NCBI RefSeq assembly: GCF_015207035.1
Contig: NZ_JADEXQ010000029.1
Location: forward strand, 1 to 58,992
DNA: 58,992 nt
Reading direction: 5' to 3'
Source: Romeriopsis navalis LEGE 11480
GTDB taxonomy: Bacteria > Cyanobacteriota > Cyanobacteriia > Leptolyngbyales > Leptolyngbyaceae
The position numbers and the translations under genes are program-made. The notes under the pieces were generated by a model. That model was not told where the DNA came from, made no database searches, and was given only the letters and a program-made list of their open reading frames with translations. Shown in pieces: positions 9,912-19,805 of this stretch (position 1 is the stretch's first letter; each line of letters begins with the position of its first letter).

Positions 9912-10991
9912 TTAGGTGGAATCAGATCGTGACAAATCCATCAGATTCGCCAATTTATAGACAATTCTAGCGCCAACGTTGCCATCCCATTCCGCGTTAC
10001 CGACTTCACATAGGTCGAAGCCTATGATTTCGCGGCCACTGCGGATCAATTCGCTGAATAAGTAGAAGGTCTGTTCCAGCTCTAACCCCCCAGGCACAGG
10101 CGTGCCAGTTGCCGGACAGAGTTTGGGATCAAGGCCATCCACGTCATAGCTGATATGCACTTTTTGGGGCAAGTTTTGAATCATGTCTTGGCAAAGCGTT
10201 TGCCAGGTTTGGCCGGTGTAAAGCTGCTGTTTGATATCGCGATCGTAAAATGCAATCACCCGTGGATTAGCATCGTTAATCAAATTCACTTCATCAATGC
10301 AAATATCGCGTAATCCGACTTGCACCAATTTGGAAACCTGGGGGATCGCCAGCGCATTAAACATGATGGAGGCATGGGAATATTTAAACCCCTCATAGGC
10401 ATCACGCAGATCGGCATGGGCATCGATATGCAGAATCCCGAAGTTGTCATGGTGAGCCGCTTGCGCTTGGAAGTAACCCAGGGGCGAACTATGATCCCCG
10501 CCCACAACAGCAACCCGTTTCCCTTGAGCGATCGCCGTTGTGCATTGCTCAAACAACCATCGATTCATCGATTCGCAGGCACGGTTGATGTTGTTGAGCG
10601 CATCACTCAGATCAGGCAACTCCGTTAATGATCGTCCCTGCTCAAGCCGATCAATAATTTGAGCGGCTTGGGCTTTATAACTTTCACTTTGTTGGAGAAT
10701 TGACCGATCGATTTCTGGCATAAAGATACCTTGCTGCCAACCATCGGGATGATCGAAATCGTATAGGTCTAATTGGGGTGATGCATCCAAAACTTGCTGG
10801 GGCCCCAGCGCTGTACCGCCACCATAGGAAACCGTTACTTCCCAAGGCACCCCAATGATGATCAACTTGGCTGAATCGTAGTCAAACGGGAGACCACAAA
10901 AGTTGCCATTGAGTTGGCCGATGCCGCTGGGATCATAGTCAGAGAGCGCTGGGTTAGATCTCGCTGGGTCAGAAATTGCGTCGCTAGCCAT
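9912..10991 (-). CDS. speB: Ureohydrolase: agmatinase or guanidine hydrolase family
   Basis: The 359-residue arginase-fold enzyme carries all the binuclear metal ligands: GGDHS near residue 165, DAHADLR near 190, and SYDVDGLDP near 282. The active-site segment YSHASIM is also present. In cyanobacteria this family includes agmatinase (agmatine to putrescine and urea) and the nickel-dependent guanidine hydrolase GdmH. The long N-terminus with GQLNGNFCGLPFDYD is shared with the second group as far as I recall, so the substrate is open. Its start overlaps the end of the spermidine synthase gene by eight bases, which favours a polyamine role. It lies second in a two-gene operon. Confidence 0.8.
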   Translation of the reverse strand: MASDAISDPARSNPALSDYDPSGIGQLNGNFCGLPFDYDSAKLIIIGVPWEVTVSYGGGTALGPQQVLDASPQLDLYDFDHPDGWQQGIFMPEIDRSILQQSESYKAQAAQIIDRLEQGRSLTELPDLSDALNNINRACESMNRWLFEQCTTAIAQGKRVAVVGGDHSSPLGYFQAQAAHHDNFGILHIDAHADLRDAYEGFKYSHASIMFNALAIPQVSKLVQVGLRDICIDEVNLINDANPRVIAFYDRDIKQQLYTGQTWQTLCQDMIQNLPQKVHISYDVDGLDPKLCPATGTPVPGGLELEQTFYLFSELIRSGREIIGFDLCEVGNAEWDGNVGARIVYKLANLMDLSRSDST

Positions 10992-11886
10992 TGATCATCT
11001 TCCGCACGTAAGTCGGTAGACAGAATGCCGCTTGATGTACATCCGCGTTGTAGTAGCGCATGCAGTGTGCTTCTGTGAACTGCTCCGCTTTAGCATAGTC
11101 AAAATCCTTCAGCGGATGCGGCCCTTGCTTGGCACAATACGTGAGGCTCCACATGCCGGTGGGATAGGTGGGGATATGCAGCAGGTAGCAGTGAACGCTA
11201 TCTGAGCCAAAGACTGCTTTGAGGCAGAGATTTAATTCAGTGAACGCCTTGGGATTGAAGGAGGGCGATTCGCTTTGGACGGTCACGACACCTCCAGGCC
11301 GCAAAGCCCGAAATACGCCTTCGTAAAATGACTTGGTAAATAGTCCTTCCGAGGGACCAACGGGATCGGACGAGTCAATCACGATCAGATCGTAGGATTC
11401 GGCCGTGGCATTCTCAACAAACTTGATCCCGTCATCTACTCGGAGATCGAGTTTGGGATTATTGAACGCCGAAGCGATCCCCGGCAGGAATTGCTGCGAG
11501 GCCCGGATCACCGCTTCATCAATTTCGACCATGGTGATTTTTTGCACATGGTCGTGACGCAGAATTTCCCGGATCGTACCACCGTCCCCAGCCCCAATCA
11601 CTAGGACATCTTGGACGCCTGGATGGGTCAGCATTGGCACCTGGGCAATCATCTCGTGGTAAGCAGCTTCATCCCATTCCGTACACATCACCATGCTGTC
11701 GATCGTCAGCATTTTGCCGCAGCTATAGGTATCGAATACCTCAACGGTTTGATAGGGAGATTTTTCTTGAAAAAGGGGTTTGCCTTGGAACCGGATCGAG
11801 AGGGCGATCTGCCCGTTGCTGTCGGTGAGCCATTCGCTCGGACTCGACTGAGGTGTAGTCGGTTCAGGTGCCGCAGGGTGAGTCAT
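10984..11886 (-). CDS. speE: Polyamine aminopropyltransferase (spermidine synthase)
   Basis: The 300-residue enzyme transfers an aminopropyl group from decarboxylated S-adenosylmethionine to putrescine in the cytoplasm. Motifs in order are YQTVEVFDT, the substrate region EWDEAAYHEMIAQVP, the dcSAM-binding VIGAGDGGTIREIL, the acidic MVEIDEAV, and the catalytic region IVIDSSDPVGPSEGLF. The length is normal. It is first in the operon with the ureohydrolase, which could supply putrescine from agmatine. The S-adenosylmethionine decarboxylase is not nearby. An N-terminal proline/threonine-rich extension of about 20 residues is dispensable-looking. Confidence 0.95.
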   Translation of the reverse strand: MTHPAAPEPTTPQSSPSEWLTDSNGQIALSIRFQGKPLFQEKSPYQTVEVFDTYSCGKMLTIDSMVMCTEWDEAAYHEMIAQVPMLTHPGVQDVLVIGAGDGGTIREILRHDHVQKITMVEIDEAVIRASQQFLPGIASAFNNPKLDLRVDDGIKFVENATAESYDLIVIDSSDPVGPSEGLFTKSFYEGVFRALRPGGVVTVQSESPSFNPKAFTELNLCLKAVFGSDSVHCYLLHIPTYPTGMWSLTYCAKQGPHPLKDFDYAKAEQFTEAHCMRYYNADVHQAAFCLPTYVRKMING

Positions 11887-12016
11887 TGCAGTGCGATCGC
11901 CTCGGTAGGTGGAGATAAATCAGCTGTAGTTGTTTCAGCTTAGACAGTCAATAAGCATACGAGGTTATTGGCCGCGGCTCAAGCAGTTAATCATACGGCT
12001 GGGGATCGCTAAGCAA

Positions 12017-12051
12017 AACCGCCGCGATCGACTGGTGCGATCGCGGCGGTT
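12017..12051 (-). terminator. Rho-independent terminator after the ycf66-like gene
   Basis: A perfect 14-base GC-rich inverted repeat (12017-12030 and 12038-12051) has a 7-base loop. Read on the minus strand, the stem ends in a short U-run. Both arms contain CGATCG, so the hairpin is partly built from HIP1-like sequence. It lies 34 bases after the ycf66-like stop. Confidence 0.8.
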
Positions 12052-12084
12052 GGCAATTATCACAGTGATCATTAAGCGGCGCAT

Positions 12085-12996
12085 TTATGCGTCTTCAATC
12101 TCATCTGCCATATCTTCAAGGTCTTCGGCGACAGTTTCGACAACTTCTACAGCCGCCTCTTTAACGTCTTCAGTCTTATCCATGACGACTTCTTTGGCCT
12201 CATCCGCTTGCTCAGCGAGCGTTTCCGACGCCGCCTCGGCTTTTTCTACAACCACGTCTTTGACATCATCGGCTGTCTCAGTAACCGTATCCGCCGCCGC
12301 CTCGGCTTTTTCCTGGAAGTCTTTCCGCACATAGGTTTCGGTATTTTTCTTCGGCGCTTTAGCCACTGGTGCGGCAGCTTTATCGGGGGCTTTGGCCGTA
12401 TCCTTCACAGCGGCTGCCGTATCTTTCGTTTTATCCGCGACCGTCGCAGCGGTGTCTTTGGCCTTATTCGCAACGCTACTGGCTGTATCTTTCGTTTTGC
12501 TAGCAACACTGCTGGCCGTATCTTTCACCGATGCGGCAGTGTCTTTCGCTTTACTCGTCAAGTCTTGGGCCGTACCGGCGACATTCTTCGCTTTGTCAGT
12601 CAGCGACTGAGTCGAGCTTTTGGCTTTGTCAGCTAAGCCCTTGGCCTGATCGCCCAGTTTGCTGACATCGAAGTTTTTCAGGTCGATCCCGTCAATTTTT
12701 TCTTTGATATCGGTGATGAATTTCGCTTGTTCTTTATCTGCCGCACTGAGTCCGGCCCAGCGGGCTCCGAAAGCCTGCCACCCCAGCCAGCCAATCAAAC
12801 TGACACTGGCCATTTGCCCCAGCAGGAGTCCACCGCGAACTTGACCGGCACACACCCACAGAACGAGTGCGTAAAATAGACCCACCCCACTCCAGATCAA
12901 ATCCTGTTCCCGTTTGAATGCTGGTAGAAAAAAGGTCATTGCATAGAGGCCAATACTAGCAATTGCCACGGCAAATGCTAAAAGGTAGGTCAGCAT
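12085..12996 (-). CDS. ycf66: Ycf66-family membrane protein with LEA-like C-terminal repeats
   Basis: Residues 1-85 match the Ycf66 N-terminal family of cyanobacteria and plastids, with about three hydrophobic segments and the signature LIWSGVGLFYALVLWVCAG. Ycf66 function is unknown. The remaining 215 residues are hydrophilic and very rich in Ala, Lys, Asp, Thr and Glu. A first block repeats units such as KDTAASVKDTASSV and KTKDTA in an 11-residue register like group-3 LEA proteins. An acidic block after residue 225 repeats A-E-x-A-x-x-V. These should form long amphipathic helices that may coat membranes or stabilise them on drying. The gene stands alone with its own terminator. Confidence 0.85.
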   Translation of the reverse strand: MLTYLLAFAVAIASIGLYAMTFFLPAFKREQDLIWSGVGLFYALVLWVCAGQVRGGLLLGQMASVSLIGWLGWQAFGARWAGLSAADKEQAKFITDIKEKIDGIDLKNFDVSKLGDQAKGLADKAKSSTQSLTDKAKNVAGTAQDLTSKAKDTAASVKDTASSVASKTKDTASSVANKAKDTAATVADKTKDTAAAVKDTAKAPDKAAAPVAKAPKKNTETYVRKDFQEKAEAAADTVTETADDVKDVVVEKAEAASETLAEQADEAKEVVMDKTEDVKEAAVEVVETVAEDLEDMADEIEDA

Positions 12997-13200
12997 AGGT
13001 GTCTCCCAAATCCCACATTTTCTTAATAATTATGTACTGACAAAGCGGGAACGATAAGCAGAGGTAACCGACGCTGCCGGACCGGCTGCCCACATTCCTT
13101 AAGAGAATTTTAAGCCTATTCCCCCCTCGTTCTCTAGGGATCACGTTACCTTGAAGGGAAACGGCAACCGCAACAATATTTACAGAGTGAAATATTTCTT

Positions 13201-14619
13201 ATGGCACAGAGCTTTGGTGTAATTGGTCTCGCGGTGATGGGCGAAAATTTAGCCCTCAACGTTGAACGTAATGGTTTTCCGATTTCGGTTTACAACCGAT
13301 CGCGCGAAAAGACCGATAGATTTATGGCAGAACGCGCTGTTGGCAAGAATGTTGTCGCAGCTTATAGCTTGGAAGAATTTGTCGCGTCCTTAGAGCGCCC
13401 CCGCAAAATCTTGATCATGGTCAAGGCCGGTGGCCCAGTTGATGCAGTAATTGATCAACTCAAGCCGCTGTTGGATGAAGGCGATATTTTGATCGATGGT
13501 GGTAACTCGCTCTACAGCGACACCCAGCGGCGGGCCGCGGCCTTGGAAGCCGAGAAGTTTACGTTTATTGGCATGGGCGTCAGCGGCGGCGAAGAAGGCG
13601 CGCTAAATGGTCCTAGCTTGATGCCAGGCGGTACGCAGAGTGCTTATCAGTACTTGGAGCCGATTCTGACTAAGATTGCGGCCCAGGTCGATGACGGCGC
13701 TTGTGTCACCTACATCGGCAAAGGTGGGGCGGGGCACTACGTCAAGATGGTGCATAACGGCATCGAGTACGGCGACATGCAGCTAATCGCTGAAGCCTAC
13801 GACTTGCTGAAGAATGTCGCGGGCCTCAATCAGCAGCAATTGCATGATGTGTTTGCGTCATGGAACAAAACCGAGGAACTCGATTCCTACTTGATCGAGA
13901 TTACGACGGATATTTTCACCAAAACGGATCCCGATACGGGTTTGCCTTTGGTTGAGGTGATTCTGGACGCAGCCGGGCAGAAAGGCACAGGCCGTTGGAC
14001 GGTGCTAGAAGCCTTGGAAGCTGGTGTGGCGATTCCGACGATCGGGGCCGCCGTGAATGCCCGAATTATGTCCTCCTATAAGTCCGAGCGGATGGATGCA
14101 GCCCAGCAGTTGACTGGCCCATCGAAGCAGTTTGATGGTGACGTACAGCAGTTTATCGATAAGGTGCGGGATGCGCTGTACTGCTCGAAGATGTGCTCCT
14201 ATGCCCAGGGCATGGCGCTGTTGAAGGCGGCTTCCGAGAAGTATGACTACGACTTGAATCTGGGCGAATGTGCGCGGATTTGGAAGGGTGGTTGTATTAT
14301 CCGGGCGCGGTTCTTGGACAAGATTAAAAAAGCGTTTGATGAGCAGCCAGACTTGGCAAATCTCTTGTTGGCACCAGAGTTTAAGCAGTCAGTGCTCGAT
14401 CGTCAGACCGCTTGGCGAGAAATCATTGTGGCCGCAGCGGAATACGGCATCGCCGTACCGGCGTTTAGTGCGTCCTTGGATTACTTTGACAGCTATCGTC
14501 GATCGACCTTGCCACAGAACTTGACCCAGGCACAGCGCGACTACTTTGGTGCGCATACCTATAAGCGCATCGATAAAGAAGGCGTCTTCCACACTGAGTG
14601 GATGGCCGAAAGCGTTTAG
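13201..14619 (+). CDS. gnd: 6-phosphogluconate dehydrogenase, decarboxylating
   Basis: The 472-residue enzyme oxidises 6-phosphogluconate to ribulose 5-phosphate with NADP+ and CO2 release, in the oxidative pentose phosphate pathway used by cyanobacteria in the dark. The N-terminal Rossmann motif is GVIGLAVMGENLALN followed by the NADP-type NRSREKT. The catalytic region is GAGHYVKMVHNGIEYGDMQ near residue 182, with the Lys, Asn and Glu of the active site. The C-terminal helical domain is complete, ending HTEWMAES. No operon partner is adjacent. The length matches the family. Confidence 0.97.
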   Translation: MAQSFGVIGLAVMGENLALNVERNGFPISVYNRSREKTDRFMAERAVGKNVVAAYSLEEFVASLERPRKILIMVKAGGPVDAVIDQLKPLLDEGDILIDGGNSLYSDTQRRAAALEAEKFTFIGMGVSGGEEGALNGPSLMPGGTQSAYQYLEPILTKIAAQVDDGACVTYIGKGGAGHYVKMVHNGIEYGDMQLIAEAYDLLKNVAGLNQQQLHDVFASWNKTEELDSYLIEITTDIFTKTDPDTGLPLVEVILDAAGQKGTGRWTVLEALEAGVAIPTIGAAVNARIMSSYKSERMDAAQQLTGPSKQFDGDVQQFIDKVRDALYCSKMCSYAQGMALLKAASEKYDYDLNLGECARIWKGGCIIRARFLDKIKKAFDEQPDLANLLLAPEFKQSVLDRQTAWREIIVAAAEYGIAVPAFSASLDYFDSYRRSTLPQNLTQAQRDYFGAHTYKRIDKEGVFHTEWMAESV

Positions 14620-14702
14620 TTTCGCAGTTATACCAATACCTTTTGACTTAATCGTTTGATTAGTTAGTTAACTGAAGCGTTGGACTAATTAGTTAAATGA
14701 TG

Positions 14703-14736
14703 GCCCTGCTTCCAATTTGGCGGTGGGGTTTTTTAT
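14703..14736 (+). terminator. Possible terminator after gnd
   Basis: GCCC and GGGG flank an inner CCAA/TTGG stem and are followed by six T residues at about 14729-14734. The stem is imperfect, so this is only a likely terminator. Confidence 0.4.
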
Positions 14737-14912
14737 TGATTGACTGATGATGGTGAACGTCCAATTTCCTCGCAGCTCAACGCCTCAGCTTGATCAACAA
14801 TCACAATGCGGCTGACGATCGAGACGCATAATTAAGTTCATCTATTTCCGTAAATTTGCTCATTGCTGTTGTAGTTACTCGACAAAGCACGATAATTCGG
14901 AGGAAAATCCCC

Positions 14913-15443
14913 ATGCCTGCGACGATTCGGTACCAGGAGCAAAACTCGACCCAAACACTCCAAGAAGCCCTCGACGAATACCATGCACTGAATCCGAATC
15001 TACTGAAACCGGATGAAATGTCCGCCAATGGTGCCGAACTATTTAGCAACCATGATCTGATTCACGTGGTATTTGGCCTCGATACGTCTCTGCACGATGA
15101 AACGTTAGCGGATACTTGGACTATTTTTGGCTCCTCGATCGGCTTTTGGGAATATCTCAAATACATTAAAAATCCTGAAGCCATGCAGGTGCTTCAGGAT
15201 CTCAGTGTGAACGGTAACACCAACTATTTGACGATCGCGAAGGAAGCAATTCGGGCCATCCCAGATGTGTTTAAAGTGATTCGGCGGAGTCGCCAAATGA
15301 CCCAAAAATGGCCGTGGCAAAATCATCAATCCTATCGCCTCAAAACCCTGGGCCAAATTCGCCAGGAATTGGGGATTCAACTAATTGCCACGGCCAGTGA
15401 AGTGATGAGCGAATCGCACAATTCACTGTCTGCCCACAGTTAA
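14913..15443 (+). CDS. Coq4-like protein
   Basis: ATG at 14913 follows a GGAGG ribosome binding site, so I use it rather than the in-frame start 57 bases upstream; the product has 176 residues. It contains HDLIH at residues 47-51 and Glu at 63, which gives HDx2Hx11E, the metal-ligand motif of Coq4. Coq4 organises ubiquinone synthesis in eukaryotes and acts as a C1 oxidative decarboxylase. Most of the rest is helical, as in Coq4. Cyanobacteria make plastoquinone, not ubiquinone, so the job here must differ or relate to another quinone or isoprenoid. The gene is convergent with, and overlaps by four bases, the small gene downstream. Confidence 0.7.
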   Translation: MPATIRYQEQNSTQTLQEALDEYHALNPNLLKPDEMSANGAELFSNHDLIHVVFGLDTSLHDETLADTWTIFGSSIGFWEYLKYIKNPEAMQVLQDLSVNGNTNYLTIAKEAIRAIPDVFKVIRRSRQMTQKWPWQNHQSYRLKTLGQIRQELGIQLIATASEVMSESHNSLSAHS

Positions 15444-15694
15444 CTATCTTCCCACATCTGCCGGGCCAGTGCGGCAATCACCCCAGCCCGCGCTCGCGGA
15501 TCAAGGTAGGCTAACTCCCGCGCGATATCAAAACAGTCAGATTCCAGTTCCATCGGGCCACTCTCAATGCCTTCTGTCGCTAAGGCCCGCATGAGCCGAA
15601 ACCGCTGCGGCCCCAGACGTTCTAAAGCCGCACCATACTGGGCAATGAGATTTTGGATAGTCTCATCCGTTGCATAAAAATCGATCCGATTCAT
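15440..15694 (-). CDS. Small hypothetical protein
   Basis: I use ATG at 15694 (84 residues, MNRIDFYATDETI); a TTG start at 15742 would add 16. The protein is helical and acidic, with segments LIAQYGAALERLGPQRF and ELAYLDPRARAGVIAALARQM. I do not recognise a family. The base use and lack of interruptions fit a real gene, and it is tail-to-tail with the Coq4-like gene with a 4-base overlap. No function is proposed. Confidence 0.5.
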   Translation of the reverse strand: MNRIDFYATDETIQNLIAQYGAALERLGPQRFRLMRALATEGIESGPMELESDCFDIARELAYLDPRARAGVIAALARQMWEDS

Positions 15695-15882
15695 ATCTCG
15701 GTTGTTTTGAATAGTAGGAGTAAGTTCAGGACGCACCAACAAAGGTCATTGACCTCCAACGACATACATCAAGATGAAAGTTCAGCCATCAAGGCAGGAA
15801 TTAAACCTAGTATGTATGGCAATTTAGGATGATTTCGTGAAGGTGATCGATTGAGAAGGTTTAGATGGATATTACCCCAAAC

Positions 15883-18030
15883 TTAATCGTCATCTTCTGA
15901 ACTGACGCGGCCCAACCGCTTCAGCATGACAAACGATCGTGGCTCAACCGCAATCACTTGATCATGCATATAATGCTTGCCGCGCCGCACAAAACGGGGT
16001 TTAGTCGTATCAATGATCGTGCGCCATTCCCAAGTTTGCATGTCGGCAGGCAACGAAAATTCCAGGGGTTCAGCATGGGCATTGAATAACATCAGAAAGC
16101 TATCGTCAATCAGCCGTTCACCCCGATCGTTGGGCGTTGCGATCTCTTCCCCATTCAAAAAGATGGCGATCGACTTAATTGCCCCTTCTTGCCACTGCTC
16201 TTCATTCATTTCCGTGCCGTCAATATTAAACCAGGCAATATCATGCACTTCGGAGCCGTGAATTGCTCGACCTTGAAACCACTTGCGGCGGCGGAAGATC
16301 GGGTGTTTGCGCCGAAAATCGATCAGTTGGCGGGTGAAGTCGAGCAGGACTTCGTTCTCTTCTGGCAGATTCCAGTCCACCCAGGATAGTTCGGTATCTT
16401 GGCAGTAGGCATTGTTATTCCCATTCTGGGTTTTGCCCATTTCATCACCGCTGAGCAACATGGGTACGCCTTGGGACAGCAGCAATGTCGCTAACATATT
16501 CCGGCGTTGGCGTTCGCGTAGCTTCAAGACTTTCGGATCTTTAGTTTTACCCTCAACCCCACAGTTCCAAGATCGATTGTGACTTTCGCCATCGCGATTG
16601 CCCTCACTGTTGGCTTCATTATGTTTGTGGTTATAGCTAACTAGATCATTTAGCGTAAACCCATCGTGGGCAGTAATGAAGTTGATACTGGCGTGGGGCC
16701 GTCGACCATTGAGTTTATAGAGGTCCGAGCTGCCAGTCAGACGATAGGCAAACTCGGCTAAGAGACTATCATTGCCGCGCCAGAAGTCACGCACGGTGTC
16801 GCGATATTTGCCGTTCCACTCGGACCACAGCAGCGGGAAGTTGCCCACATGGTAGCCCCCTTCGCCGATGTCCCAAGGCTCGGCAATCAGTTTGACATTC
16901 GCCAAAACCGGATCTTGGTGCACGATGTCGAAAAATGAGGCCAGCCGATCGACGGAATACAGTTCCCGGGCCAAGACCGTCGCCAGGTCAAACCGGAAGC
17001 CATCAACATGCATTTCCAGCACCCAATAGCGCAGGCTATCCATAATCAGTTTCAGCACCTGGGGACTGCGCACGTTTAAGGAGTTGCCACAGCCCGTAAA
17101 GTCCATGTATTTGCTCGGGTCATCTTCCATGACGCGATAGTAGGTACTGTTATCGATGCCTTTGAGCGACAGGGTGGGGCCCATATGGTTGCCTTCCCCG
17201 GTGTGGTTGTACACCACATCCAGAATCACCTCGATGCCCGCTTTATGTAGGGCCTTAACCATCGATTTGAACTCTTGCACCTGATTTTCCGGCTTACTGG
17301 AGACGTAGCCATAGTGCGGGGCCAAGTAGGCGATCGAATCATAGCCCCAGTAATTCTTCAGGCCCGTATCCGCTAAATGTCCCGGCTGTGAGAGGAAATG
17401 ATGCACGGGCATCAGCTCGATCGCCGTAATCCCCAAGGACTGAAGATGGGAAATAGCCGCTGGGTGGGCCAGTCCTGCGTAGGTGCCGCGTAATTTCTTG
17501 GGAATATCGGGATGGAGCTTAGTGAACCCTTTGACGTGGGTTTCGTAGATCAGGGTTTCATGCCAGGGCGTATCGAGTAGCTTGTCGCCTTCCCAATCGA
17601 AGGCTTCATCGACCACCAGGGCTTTGGGGACCAAGTGGGCGTCATTAGTGACGGAAAAGGATAAATCGGCATCTTCGTGCTCGAGGGTGTAACCAAAAAT
17701 CTCGGGGCCAAACCCAATTTCACTATCGAGGGCTTTGGCGTAGGGGTCAATCAGGAGCTTGTTGGGGTTAAACCGATGTCCTGCTTCTGGGGCGTGAGGG
17801 CCATGGACACGGAAGCCATAGCGTTGTCCCGGGCCAATCGCCGGAATATAACCATGCCACACAAAGTTAATCACTTCCTTGAGTTCTACCCGGGTTTCGC
17901 GGCCTTTCTTATCGAAGAGACAGAGTTCAACACCGGTTGCATGTTCCGAAAACAAGGCGAAATTCGTGCCTTTGCCATCCCAGTTTGCGCCTAATGGATA
18001 GGGTTTGCCGGGCCAAAGTGATAAATACAT
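15883..18030 (-). CDS. glgX: Glycogen debranching enzyme (isoamylase type)
   Basis: The 715-residue GH13 enzyme hydrolyses alpha-1,6 branches of glycogen or limit dextrins. An N-terminal carbohydrate-binding beta domain (residues 1-160, starting [15 protein letters not shown]) precedes the catalytic barrel. The conserved regions are DVVYNHT near residue 272, DGFRFDLA near 344 (nucleophile Asp), AEPWD near 382 (acid/base Glu) and ITAHDGFTL near 458 (transition-state Asp). The C-terminal beta domain is complete. The length agrees with cyanobacterial GlgX. It is transcribed alone, ahead of no other glycogen gene in the window. Confidence 0.96.
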   Translation of the reverse strand: MYLSLWPGKPYPLGANWDGKGTNFALFSEHATGVELCLFDKKGRETRVELKEVINFVWHGYIPAIGPGQRYGFRVHGPHAPEAGHRFNPNKLLIDPYAKALDSEIGFGPEIFGYTLEHEDADLSFSVTNDAHLVPKALVVDEAFDWEGDKLLDTPWHETLIYETHVKGFTKLHPDIPKKLRGTYAGLAHPAAISHLQSLGITAIELMPVHHFLSQPGHLADTGLKNYWGYDSIAYLAPHYGYVSSKPENQVQEFKSMVKALHKAGIEVILDVVYNHTGEGNHMGPTLSLKGIDNSTYYRVMEDDPSKYMDFTGCGNSLNVRSPQVLKLIMDSLRYWVLEMHVDGFRFDLATVLARELYSVDRLASFFDIVHQDPVLANVKLIAEPWDIGEGGYHVGNFPLLWSEWNGKYRDTVRDFWRGNDSLLAEFAYRLTGSSDLYKLNGRRPHASINFITAHDGFTLNDLVSYNHKHNEANSEGNRDGESHNRSWNCGVEGKTKDPKVLKLRERQRRNMLATLLLSQGVPMLLSGDEMGKTQNGNNNAYCQDTELSWVDWNLPEENEVLLDFTRQLIDFRRKHPIFRRRKWFQGRAIHGSEVHDIAWFNIDGTEMNEEQWQEGAIKSIAIFLNGEEIATPNDRGERLIDDSFLMLFNAHAEPLEFSLPADMQTWEWRTIIDTTKPRFVRRGKHYMHDQVIAVEPRSFVMLKRLGRVSSEDDD

Positions 18031-18123
18031 GATTTCCCCTAGAGCGATCGCAATGCGTTACCTGGCCCAGTCATGCTGTCGTCGTCAGTCATGATCCAGA
18101 GCAAACCAACCTAGCCTAACAAT

Positions 18124-18158
18124 TAAAACGGATGCCAACTCATGCTGACACCCGTTTA
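18124..18158 (-). terminator. Likely terminator of the rlpA-like gene
   Basis: AAAACGGATG and CACCCGTTT form a stem with one mismatch around a loop of about 15 bases. On the minus strand it is followed by TTTTAATT. It lies 55 bases beyond the rlpA-like stop. Confidence 0.6.
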
Positions 18159-18213
18159 AATTCGGAAGCTATCCATTATTCATGGTGGCGAAGATCGCCC
18201 AACCCACAAACGT

Positions 18214-19194
18214 TTATCTGCCCAGTACTTCCACAGACACTGGCGCAACGCCCGAGGCCTTTAGGCCAATCCGAGCAGCGGCACCTGCGGATAGATCGAT
18301 AATCCGCCCCCCGGCATAAGGTCCGCGATCGTTAATTCGCACGATCACGGCGCGGCCTGTGTACTGGTTTGTGACCCGGACACGGGTGCCGAAACGTAAA
18401 AATGGATGTGCGGCTGTGATGCCGTACTGGTTGTAACGTTCGCCATTAGCTGTCAGGCGACCGTGGAAACCAGGGCCATACCAGGAGGCTTGGCCACGAT
18501 AGACGCGTGTAACACGGCCACCAGCGCTAACACTACGGCGCCGGGGCGTCGCGATCACGGGCTTCGGCTTACCTTCAACCGTTTTAATCGGCTTGACCTC
18601 ACCGTTGCTCAACAAGCGGCGGAGACGGTTAGCAATCAGCAACGCATCTTGCTCAGCGCTCCGAGTCGTTTTAGCGTAGGTCGTGTTTTTGTCAATTGTG
18701 GCGATCGGCAATTTGCCCGCGGTCACCACATACTGGCCTTTGCGCGTCTTTTTATTGCCTTGCCAAACGACCTTGATCCCTTGGGCAGAATCACCGGCTT
18801 GGTAAAGCTGGTCAAGCTGCGCGGCAATTGATTCTGCCTGGGATGGGGCAGTGCGGTTCGATTGTGCGGAATTCTCTGTGGCCGGAGCGGTATTGCTAAC
18901 CAGCTGTGTCTGATTGGCCGCAGTGGGGGCCTGATCGTTGAGGAAAGTCAAAATTGGAAGATTGCGAACGTACAGCGTTGCTGCTTGCTTCCCTTTGATT
19001 TGGTGGTTGTGGATCTTGACGATGGAGGCAGCCTTTTGAGCGGCTTGGCTCACTCGTACAGTTGCACCCTGATCAGCCGTAGCAGTTTTGACGCTTTGAG
19101 CCGATGTTTGTGACATCCCTGGCTTTGCTTCTGAACTAACCGCTGTGATGCACAGCAAGGCAGCCAGAACGCTGCTAAGTCTATAGGAAATCAT
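18214..19194 (-). CDS. rlpA: RlpA-like double-psi beta-barrel protein, exported
   Basis: The 326-residue protein starts with a signal peptide (SSVLAALLCITAVSSEAKPG). The last 95 residues form the RlpA/expansin-like double-psi barrel: GQASWYGPGFHGRLTANGE, then AAHPFLRFGTRVRVTN, then VRINDRGPYAGGRIIDLS with the catalytic-type Asp. RlpA of Pseudomonas is a lytic transglycosylase acting on denuded septal peptidoglycan. The middle 200 residues, with GKQAATLYVRNLPILTFL and a Gln-rich linker, are typical of cyanobacterial homologues and are not assigned. There is no SPOR domain. It should act in the periplasm on the cell wall. The long upstream region could hold regulation. Confidence 0.88.
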   Translation of the reverse strand: MISYRLSSVLAALLCITAVSSEAKPGMSQTSAQSVKTATADQGATVRVSQAAQKAASIVKIHNHQIKGKQAATLYVRNLPILTFLNDQAPTAANQTQLVSNTAPATENSAQSNRTAPSQAESIAAQLDQLYQAGDSAQGIKVVWQGNKKTRKGQYVVTAGKLPIATIDKNTTYAKTTRSAEQDALLIANRLRRLLSNGEVKPIKTVEGKPKPVIATPRRRSVSAGGRVTRVYRGQASWYGPGFHGRLTANGERYNQYGITAAHPFLRFGTRVRVTNQYTGRAVIVRINDRGPYAGGRIIDLSAGAAARIGLKASGVAPVSVEVLGR

Positions 19195-19805
19195 ATTTTG
19201 TATGGTGAGTGGTCAAAATCGTGTCACGAGTGACTCGAGCAGGACAGCGATGAAAAGTCGGTGTGACACGTTACATGTCGCGACCAAATCATTCGCAGAT
19301 CTACCGTTTAGCGCCGCTCAGCGTCTCCCGACGCAACTCTCGGACTCGATCCGTTGTTCATCGATAACTGACAAACGAAAATTACACTAGCATGAAGTTT
19401 TGAAACACAACAGCGGATCCTTATCGGCCAAATGTAGCAATTCAAACAAACTTCATACTCGTCTTACGCACCCAGCGGTAATAGTAGCAATGGTTCCCCT
19501 CGTTCCGGGAAAAATCTTCGCAGAGAAAGGTTCATGAACCCTTAATTCATATCCGCCAGGGTTTTTACGCTTTCGTTACAATTAAAAGATTGGCACAATA
19601 TTGCTTGACGGATCCGATTTCGGCGTAAATTAGGCGCGATTTTCGGGCGGTAAAACGCGATTTAGGATTGATTTCAGTCAATCGATCGCAGTGGATAATT
19701 TAGGGATTAAATCGTTTACGGAGTTGAATGATTGATTACCGATCGGAGGTTTTCGGGGCACGGTACAATACGGGACTGTTCCTCGGGGAGGCCAAAGTTG
19801 GCGGT
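19195..19805. other. Divergent intergenic region between rlpA-like and purM
   Basis: About 610 bases without a supported gene. It contains the perfect 12-base palindrome GGTTCATGAACC at 19529-19540, which could be an operator, and an inverted pair GTGTCAC/GTGACAC near 19220 and 19270 in the rlpA leader. I looked for the c-di-AMP (ydaO) riboswitch often found before such cell-wall genes and did not see its conserved core. TTGACG at 19605 and TAAATT at 19626 are spaced 15 bases apart and are at best a weak purM promoter. Confidence 0.45.

Noticed and set aside
19195-19500. Possible c-di-AMP (ydaO) riboswitch before the RlpA-like gene
   Set aside because: The expected conserved core was not seen on the minus strand; only a loose inverted repeat is present.
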